Positions 59,050 through 64,000 of a stretch of 64,000 nucleotides of DNA are shown piece after piece. How positions within the stretch are numbered: the first letter of the stretch is position 1; each line of letters starts with the position of its first letter. The stretch covers positions 1 to 64,000 of the forward strand of contig CAJFNF010000003.1 of the NCBI GenBank assembly GCA_904394215.1, given 5' to 3'. The translations under genes were made by a program, and so were the position numbers. This stretch comes from an uncultured Faecalibacterium sp. (GTDB lineage Bacteria > Bacillota > Clostridia > Oscillospirales > Ruminococcaceae). The notes beneath the pieces were generated by a model. It made no database searches and had not been told where the DNA came from. It saw nothing but the letters and a program-made list of their open reading frames with translations.

Positions 59050-60228
59050 TTATGGGTCTTGGGACTGGATCGAGAAGTCGCTCTCTCCCGACAGGCCGTC
59101 CAGATTCAGCATTCCTTCCAGGGCGGCGATGTCCGCCGACACGTCCAGCGCGTCGGACTGGAACAGCTTGTCCAGCTGGTTTTCAAAGGCTGTGACCAGC
59201 AGGTCCAGGGACCTCTGGATGCTTTGTTTGGTTTTGGTGATGTTTTCCCCGTCCACGCCCTGGCTGTCCAGCTGGATGTAGGTGTGGAGCAGTTTCAGGG
59301 AGGTGGGCAAATAATAGCCCACGAATTTCCGCAGCTGCTCCTGCTTGGAGGGGTCTTTCTCGGCCAGGGCAAAAATCCGCGCGGCCACTTGTTCCAGCCG
59401 TCCCACCTTGTCCTGCGTGGCAGGATCGGCCAGGGACTGCCCGGCCTGATGGAGCTGCCGCAGCAGCTTCTGGTACTGGGTTTCGTCGGCGGGGTCAGGT
59501 TCCGGTTCGGGCTGGGCGGGCTGGGCCGGGATGGGGGCAGGGCCCCGTACAATCAAAAAGCCTGTAAGGTTGTCAATGTAGGCATCGGCGCCGAAATAGC
59601 CGTGGTCGATGGCGTGCTCCAGCACCCGGCGGCCTTCCTCAGCCGGAAGGCCCGCGGTGGCAAACAGTTCGTTCAGCGGGATGTTGTCCCGGCCGCCCAC
59701 CACCTTGTCCAGCTGCCGTTCCAGGCGGCTGATCCGTTTCAGATTCAGGCTGAACAGCAGTGCCCCGCCGCCTCCTGCGATCTGGGCCACAGCGGTAAAG
59801 AGGTCAGACCAGTTGCTCAGAGACAGCCGCTCATGGATGGGGTGCATAAAGAGCATCTGGGAGACAGCGTCGGGGAGGCTGACCACCCCGATGAACAGCA
59901 GAATGGCCCCGGCGATGGTGCAAAGGCTGGTCAGGCGCTGCTGGTGAAGCTTGGATTTCTGCTGTTCGGCGGTGGGGAGATCATGGCCGGCATAGTGGGC
60001 GCTGTAGTCATAAGCGCCCTGGGGCGCAGCCCGGCGGGTGTCCTGGGGACGAAAGTCGGCGGCGTAATCCTGGCGGTCCCGGGCGGCCTGAAGCTCTTTC
60101 TTTTCGCTGTCCCGGTCGATGGCCCGGATGATGAACAGGATCACCGACAGCCAGGGGGCCAGGCCCAGCAGGATCAGCAGGGCAATGATGGGAATGTGTG
60201 CGAAATAGTGTCTTCGTTGTGGCTGCAT
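59050..60228 (-). CDS. XpaC-like (5-bromo-4-chloroindolyl phosphate hydrolysis) family membrane protein
   Basis: 392 residues. Two N-terminal helix regions (IPIIALLILLGLAPWLSVILFII; LCTIAGAILLFIGVVSLPD) plus a third near 140-160 and a C-terminal helical domain with the XpaC signature (DPSKQEQLRKFVGYYLPTSLKLLHTYIQLDSQ, ENITKTKQSIQRSLDLLVTAFENQLDKLFQSDALDVSADI). A winged-helix-like segment (LFATAGLPAEEGRRVLEHAIDHGYFG) lies in between. XpaC is often encoded with TelA-type toxic-anion/tellurite proteins, but none is here. I start it at ATG 60228, behind GGGAGG. The true biochemical role is unknown. Confidence 0.85.
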   Translation of the reverse strand: MQPQRRHYFAHIPIIALLILLGLAPWLSVILFIIRAIDRDSEKKELQAARDRQDYAADFRPQDTRRAAPQGAYDYSAHYAGHDLPTAEQQKSKLHQQRLTSLCTIAGAILLFIGVVSLPDAVSQMLFMHPIHERLSLSNWSDLFTAVAQIAGGGGALLFSLNLKRISRLERQLDKVVGGRDNIPLNELFATAGLPAEEGRRVLEHAIDHGYFGADAYIDNLTGFLIVRGPAPIPAQPAQPEPEPDPADETQYQKLLRQLHQAGQSLADPATQDKVGRLEQVAARIFALAEKDPSKQEQLRKFVGYYLPTSLKLLHTYIQLDSQGVDGENITKTKQSIQRSLDLLVTAFENQLDKLFQSDALDVSADIAALEGMLNLDGLSGESDFSIQSQDP

Positions 60229-60254
60229 AGACCATGACCTCCCAGGCAGAAACG

Positions 60255-60296
60255 ACAAAATAAGCCGTGCTCCTTTTATTATACTGGAACACGGCT
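60255..60296 (-). terminator. Terminator downstream of htpG, overlapping the xpaC promoter
   Basis: Minus strand AGCCGTG-ttcc...-CACGGCT followed by TATTTTG. A loop of 20 bases contains the TATAAT box of the next promoter. Confidence 0.6.
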
Positions 60297-60306
60297 CGTT
60301 TGTTAA
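60278..60306 (-). promoter_or_regulatory. Promoter of the XpaC-like/SpoU operon
   Basis: Minus strand TTAACA (60306-60301), 17-bp spacer, TATAAT (60283-60278), inside the htpG terminator hairpin. Confidence 0.7.
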
Positions 60307-60336
60307 GGTTGAATTTTGAGGCGCTGGGCGCAGGTC

Positions 60337-62265
60337 TTACTTCATCAGAGCGCAGACGGCGTCAGCGTAGGCCACAGGATCGTCCACCGGCAGGCCCTCG
60401 ATCAGCTGTGCCTGGGCGTAGAGGATCTGGCTGTACTGGTTCACCTTGTCGGTGTCGCCGGCCTCCTGGGCGGCCTTCAGCACGGCAAAGACGGGGTGGG
60501 AAGCATTGATCTCCAGCACCTTTTCGCTCTTGACGTTCTCGCTGCCCGGCTGATGGGACAGGACCTTCTCCATCTCAATGGACAGGGGGCCGTCGGAGGA
60601 CAGGCAGACCGGGTGATCCTTCAGACGGGTGGAAACCCGCACTTCCTTGATCTTGCCATCCAGAGCGGTCTTCATGGCCTCAAACAGGGACTTGTTCTCG
60701 GCAGTTGCCTCTTCGGCAGCCTTCTTCTCCTCGTCGGATTCCAGGCCCAGGTCGTTGCTGTTGATGTTCTTGAACTCGACGGTGCCGTCCTTGCCCTCGG
60801 CGTCCTTCCGGGGGAAGGAGTGCATGACCTGGAAGCAGAACTCATCCACGTCCTCGGTCAGCAGCAGCAGGTCATAGCCCTTGTCCAGCACCAGGGCTGC
60901 GGTGGGCAGTTTGGCCAGACGGTCGGCGGAGTCGCCGGCGGCGAAGTAGATGTACTTCTGGTCGGCGGGCATCTTCTCCACGTACTCTTCCAGGGTCACC
61001 ATCTTCTTCTCCTTGGCGGAGTAGAACAGCAGCAGGCCCCGCAGCAGATCCACGTGCATGCCGTAATCCGAGTAGGCGCCGAACTTGATCTGGCGGCCAA
61101 ACTCCTTCCAGAAGGCCTCATACTTCTCGCGGTCATTGACCAGCATGGCGTTCAGCTCGTTCTTGATCTTCTTCTCCAGGGCGTTGTGGATCAGCTTGAG
61201 CTGGCTGTCCTTCTGGAGGGTCTCACGGCTGATGTTCAGGCTCAGGTCCTGGCTGTCCACGATGCCCTTCACAAAGCTGAAGTAGTCGGGCAGCAGGTCG
61301 GGGCACTTGTCCATGATCAGCACGCCGGAAGCATAGAGGGCCAGGCCCTTCTCGTACTCCTTGGTGTAGTAGTCATAGGGACGGTGAGAGGGGATGAACA
61401 GCAGGGCGTTGTAGTTGGCAGTGCCCTCGGTCCGGCTGACAATCACCCGGGCGGGGTCTGCATAGTCGCCGAAGTGGTTCTTGTAGAAGGTGTTGTACTC
61501 CTCGTCGGTGACTTCGCTCTTCTGCTTCTTCCAGATGGGGACCATGCTGTTCAGGGTCTCCAGCTCGGTGTACTCTTCCCATTCGGGGGTGTAGTTCTCG
61601 GGCTTGGGATCGGGTTCCGGTTTCTGGCGGCTCTTGGTCCGCTCCATCTGGATGGGGTAGCGGATGTAATCGCTGTACTTCTTGACGATGGCGGCCACGC
61701 CGTACTCCGAGACGTAGTTGTCGTAGTTTTCGGTGTCGGTGTTGTCCTTGATGTGAAGGATGATGTCGGTGCCGGCGGTGTCCTTCTCGGCGGGGGTGAT
61801 CTCATAGCCCTCCACGCCGCTGGACTCCCACTTCCAGGCCTGGTCGCTGCCGAAGGCTTTGGAAATGACGGTGACATGGTCGGCCACCATGAAGGCGGAG
61901 TAGAAGCCCACGCCGAACTGGCCGATGATGTCGATGTTCTCATCGGTGTTCTGGGCCTTGAAATCCTGGCTGCCGGAATGGGCGATGGTGCCCAGGTTCT
62001 GTTCCAGTTCCTCACGGGTCATGCCGATGCCGTTATCCGAGACAGTCAGCATCCGGTTGTCCTTGTCCAGGGTCAGCAGAATCCGGAAGTCCTCCCGGTT
62101 CATCCCCACCGAGGTGTCGGTCAGGCTCTTGAAATAGAGCTTGTCAATGGCATCGGAGGCGTTGGAGATCAGCTCACGCAGGAAAATCTCCTTATTGGTA
62201 TAGATCGAATTGATCATCAGGTCCATCAGCTTTTTGCTTTCGGCCTGGAACGGCTGCATTGCCAT
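60337..62265 (-). CDS. htpG: Molecular chaperone HtpG (Hsp90)
   Basis: 642 residues. GHKL ATPase domain: ELISNASDAIDKLYF (Glu/Asn), LTVSDNGIGMTREELEQNLG (Asp), GQFGVGFYSAFMVADHV; middle domain with the catalytic-loop Arg in SLNISRETLQKD; C-terminal dimerisation domain reaching YADAVCALMK. It folds or protects client proteins during heat and other stress. I start it at ATG 62265 after AGAGG; ATG 62259 is also possible. The gene is under a perfect CIRCE operator. Confidence 0.96.
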   Translation of the reverse strand: MAMQPFQAESKKLMDLMINSIYTNKEIFLRELISNASDAIDKLYFKSLTDTSVGMNREDFRILLTLDKDNRMLTVSDNGIGMTREELEQNLGTIAHSGSQDFKAQNTDENIDIIGQFGVGFYSAFMVADHVTVISKAFGSDQAWKWESSGVEGYEITPAEKDTAGTDIILHIKDNTDTENYDNYVSEYGVAAIVKKYSDYIRYPIQMERTKSRQKPEPDPKPENYTPEWEEYTELETLNSMVPIWKKQKSEVTDEEYNTFYKNHFGDYADPARVIVSRTEGTANYNALLFIPSHRPYDYYTKEYEKGLALYASGVLIMDKCPDLLPDYFSFVKGIVDSQDLSLNISRETLQKDSQLKLIHNALEKKIKNELNAMLVNDREKYEAFWKEFGRQIKFGAYSDYGMHVDLLRGLLLFYSAKEKKMVTLEEYVEKMPADQKYIYFAAGDSADRLAKLPTAALVLDKGYDLLLLTEDVDEFCFQVMHSFPRKDAEGKDGTVEFKNINSNDLGLESDEEKKAAEEATAENKSLFEAMKTALDGKIKEVRVSTRLKDHPVCLSSDGPLSIEMEKVLSHQPGSENVKSEKVLEINASHPVFAVLKAAQEAGDTDKVNQYSQILYAQAQLIEGLPVDDPVAYADAVCALMK

Positions 62266-62307
62266 AGCAAAAACCTCTTTTCTTTCCAAAGAGCAGCTAA
62301 GACTTGC

Positions 62308-62334
62308 TTAGCACTCATATATTTCGAGTGCTAA
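62308..62334. promoter_or_regulatory. CIRCE element (HrcA operator)
   Basis: TTAGCACTC-atatatttc-GAGTGCTAA, a perfect 9-N9-9 match to CIRCE, just downstream of the htpG -10 box. HrcA, the heat-shock repressor, should block htpG here. Confidence 0.97.
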
Positions 62335-62361
62335 TATACACCGATTCGGACCGAAAATCAA
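62333..62361 (-). promoter_or_regulatory. Promoter of htpG
   Basis: Minus strand TTGATT (62361-62356), 17-bp spacer, TATATT (62338-62333), abutting CIRCE. Confidence 0.8.
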
Positions 62362-62401
62362 GCCCCTGCACCCTTCCTTCATAAAAAGTTTAAAATTCCT
62401 C

Positions 62402-62430
62402 TTTCCAGCGGGGAAGCTCTGCGGTACAAT
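62402..62430 (+). promoter_or_regulatory. Probable promoter of the esterase gene
   Basis: TTTCCA (62402-62407), 17-bp spacer, TACAAT (62425-62430). Confidence 0.45.
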
Positions 62431-62478
62431 AGGATGCAGGCGGCGCAGAAGAGACGGCCGCCCGGGGAGGAAACAGCC

Positions 62479-63255
62479 ATGAAAGTTGAAACCTTACAGG
62501 CGGGCGGCGCCCAGCTGACCGTCTATCTGCGTGAGCCCTCGGCCTCCATGCCCGAGACCCAGGCCCGGCCGCTGGTGCTGGTGGTACCCGGCGGCGGATA
62601 TGAACATGTGAGCCAGCGGGAAGCAGACCCTGTGGCGGTCCAGTTTCTGGCAGCGGGATACCATGCAGCGGTGCTGTGGTATAGCGTGGGGGAGCAGGCC
62701 CGGGACTACCGGCCTCTGGCCCAGCTGAATGAAGCCATGGCCCTGCTGCGGGCCCATGCCGGGGCCTGGGGCATCCGGCCCCGCCAGATTGCCCTCTGCG
62801 GCTTTTCGGCAGGGGCCCACCTGGCCCTGTCGGGGGCTGTGCTGGACCTGCCCGGCTGCGCCGGAGCCCAGCAGCGGCCCGACGCCCTGATCCTCAGCTA
62901 TCCGGTGGTGACAGCCGGGCCCTTTGCCCACCGGGGCAGCTTTGTCCAGCTGTCCGGATCTCAGGACCCCGCCGACCACCTGGCCTTTGGCCTGGAGGAC
63001 AAGATCACCCCGGCGGTGCCGCCGGTCTTTGTGTGGCATACCATGGAGGACGCCACCGTCCCGGTGGAAAACACCCTGATGCTGGTGTCGGCCCTCCACA
63101 AAGCCGGGGTGCCTTGCGAGGCCCATCTGTTCCCCCACGGCAAGCACGGCCTCAGCGTCTGCACCGCCGAGGTGGGCAACGAGATGCCCCACCCGGGCCG
63201 ATGGCTGGAACTGGCAAAAGAGTGGCTGGGAGAGGTCTTTGACTTTCATCCTTGA
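62479..63255 (+). CDS. Alpha/beta hydrolase (BD-FAE/acetylxylan-esterase-like)
   Basis: 258 residues. Oxyanion region LVVPGGGYEHVSQREADPVA, nucleophile elbow ALCGFSAGAHLALSG (Ser), acid in VWHTMEDATVPVENTL (Asp) and His in LFPHGKHGLS. This layout is that of small carbohydrate esterases and BD-FAE-type enzymes, which deacylate plant-cell-wall or oligosaccharide esters; no signal peptide, so it acts on imported molecules. I start it at ATG 62479, behind GGGGAGG. Confidence 0.9.
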   Translation: MKVETLQAGGAQLTVYLREPSASMPETQARPLVLVVPGGGYEHVSQREADPVAVQFLAAGYHAAVLWYSVGEQARDYRPLAQLNEAMALLRAHAGAWGIRPRQIALCGFSAGAHLALSGAVLDLPGCAGAQQRPDALILSYPVVTAGPFAHRGSFVQLSGSQDPADHLAFGLEDKITPAVPPVFVWHTMEDATVPVENTLMLVSALHKAGVPCEAHLFPHGKHGLSVCTAEVGNEMPHPGRWLELAKEWLGEVFDFHP

Positions 63256-63298
63256 AGGCAACTTTGCGATTATACGAAGAAAACTTTGTGAAAAGCGG

Positions 63299-63327
63299 TT
63301 GACATAGACTAACCGATTTTGTATACT
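63299..63327 (+). promoter_or_regulatory. Promoter of the 148-aa hypothetical gene
   Basis: TTGACA (63299-63304), 17-bp spacer, TATACT (63322-63327). A short inverted repeat CGGTT-N10-AACCG (63296-63315) brackets the -35 box. Confidence 0.75.
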
Positions 63328-63363
63328 ATGGGGCGGAGATCATCCGCTCAAAAAAGGAGAGCA

Positions 63364-63810
63364 ATGATTATGCCATTCCATGACAATCAACCCAGAATTT
63401 CAGTGCAGGGCCTGCTGCTGCAGGCGTTCCTGACCGGGTGGGAACATTCCGACAAGAAGATTTCCCAGGATGAATACGTGGACAGTTCCATCCGCGTCAT
63501 CGAAAAGATGCAGGTGGAGCCCGAGAGCATCTACGCAGAAGAGGGCCTGGGCCTTTTGGACGGAGACCATGTGGACCATCTGGAGGACCTGCTGCGGGCC
63601 GACGGCGTCTGGATCTACTACGGGGTGGAGGCCGAAAACTTCTTCCTGCTCCAGTGGTACCCGGACGAGGCTGCCGCCAAAGCCAAGCTGGCAGACCTGG
63701 AAGCCCTGGGGGACGGGGTCCAGTACATGGTGGACCTGACCCTCAAGCGGTCCAAGACATCGGACGCCGAATATTTTGGAGATTCTTCCCCGGTGCAGCT
63801 GCATTCCTGA
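63364..63810 (+). CDS. Hypothetical protein, 148 aa
   Basis: No family recognised. Acidic, soluble, no signal peptide: MIMPFHDNQPRISVQGLLLQ, then alpha/beta pattern (YVDSSIRVIEKMQVEPESIYAEEGL ... GVWIYYGVEAENFFLLQWYPDEAAAKAKLADLE). ATG 63364 follows AAGGAG by four bases; ATG 63370 is the alternative. A strong promoter precedes it, and the HD-domain gene starts 55 bases after its stop, so the two may be cotranscribed. Confidence 0.7.
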   Translation: MIMPFHDNQPRISVQGLLLQAFLTGWEHSDKKISQDEYVDSSIRVIEKMQVEPESIYAEEGLGLLDGDHVDHLEDLLRADGVWIYYGVEAENFFLLQWYPDEAAAKAKLADLEALGDGVQYMVDLTLKRSKTSDAEYFGDSSPVQLHS

Positions 63811-63865
63811 GCCAAAGGGGCAGCGGCGCCGCCAGCCACAAAGAGAGCCATCAGGAGGAACGCTT

Positions 63866-64000
63866 ATGGGTTTGTCTGAAACAGAACGCGCACACCTGGC
63901 AGCCATCCTGCAGAAGTACGAGGACGATCCCCGGGTGCAGGAGATGAACAATTTCATTCAGCACGGCTGCGTCACTACATACCAGCACTGCCGGAATGTG
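63866..64000 (+). CDS. HD-domain protein, 5' part only
   Basis: 45 residues before the window ends, translated by hand. The segment MNNFIQHGCVTTYQHCRNV resembles the beginning of HD/HDIG phosphohydrolases of Clostridia (FxQHGxxTxxxHCxxV, with metal-binding histidines). ATG 63866 follows AGGAGG. The substrate cannot be predicted from this fragment. Confidence 0.7.
   Translation, partial: MGLSETERAHLAAILQKYEDDPRVQEMNNFIQHGCVTTYQHCRNV

Noticed and set aside
1-64000. tRNA, rRNA, insertion sequence, prophage or CRISPR loci
   Set aside because: I looked for transposase/integrase ORFs, tRNA-like T-loops (GGTTCRAATCC) and regular repeats and found none that could be supported.

Overview
The window looks like chromosomal core sequence from a high-GC (around 60 percent by eye) Clostridia bacterium of the Oscillospiraceae/Ruminococcaceae type (Faecalibacterium/Gemmiger/Subdoligranulum-like). 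I infer this from gene order (tilS-hpt-ftsH, mreB-mreC-mreD-PBP2, gdpP near rplI-dnaB), the Firmicutes Shine-Dalgarno sites, the TTGACA/TATAAT promoters with 17-bp spacers, the short archaeal-type prolyl-tRNA synthetase and the dapF-dapL pair. I saw no rRNA, tRNA, CRISPR array, IS element or phage gene.

Layout. 1-3.6 kb (minus): an oligopeptide ABC transporter (OppC, OppB, binding lipoprotein) with three apparent deletions/frameshifts and a promoter followed at once by a terminator-like hairpin. 4.0-11 kb: a small membrane protein, a TetM/EF-G-like GTPase fused to a Rae1/YacP-type NYN nuclease domain, NnrD, Ogt, a sirtuin, a GNAT-like protein and a D-2-hydroxyacid dehydrogenase. 11-14 kb (minus): a 397-aa repeat protein, its ECF sigma factor (with an ECF-type promoter of its own) and an aminotransferase. 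14.1-17.2 kb (minus): a SleC-like multi-repeat wall protein and an M15-type peptidase. 17.3-27.5 kb: aldo/keto reductase, aldose epimerase, DUF3810 protein, proS, acpP, dapF-dapL, a YhcH-like protein, a GNAT and an NfeD/SPFH pair. 27.6-32.3 kb (minus): GH13 glucosidase and glucan phosphorylase for storage-glucan or maltodextrin use.

32.6-41.8 kb (plus): zapA, a U32/RlhA-like protein, dut, maf, mreBCD, PBP2 and mgsA, a division and cell-shape block. 41.8-43.4 kb (minus): mnmA and rnhA. 43.5-58.1 kb (plus): RNase J with a structured leader, GdpP, UDP-galactopyranose mutase, rplI, dnaB, tilS, hpt, ftsH, two membrane-anchored proteins (zinc ribbon; HEPN-like) and a HAD phosphatase. 58.2-62.3 kb (minus): SpoU methyltransferase, XpaC-like protein and htpG under a perfect CIRCE element. 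62.4-64 kb (plus): an esterase, a small unknown protein and a truncated HD-domain protein.

The observations I rate most interesting are the GTPase-NYN fusion (a possible A-site mRNA cleavage factor), the promoter-structured RNA-terminator arrangement ahead of RNase J, the self-contained ECF sigma/repeat-protein module, the HEPN-like membrane protein, and the attenuator-like leader of the peptide transporter. All calls were made by reading the sequence and ORF track; no database search was run.
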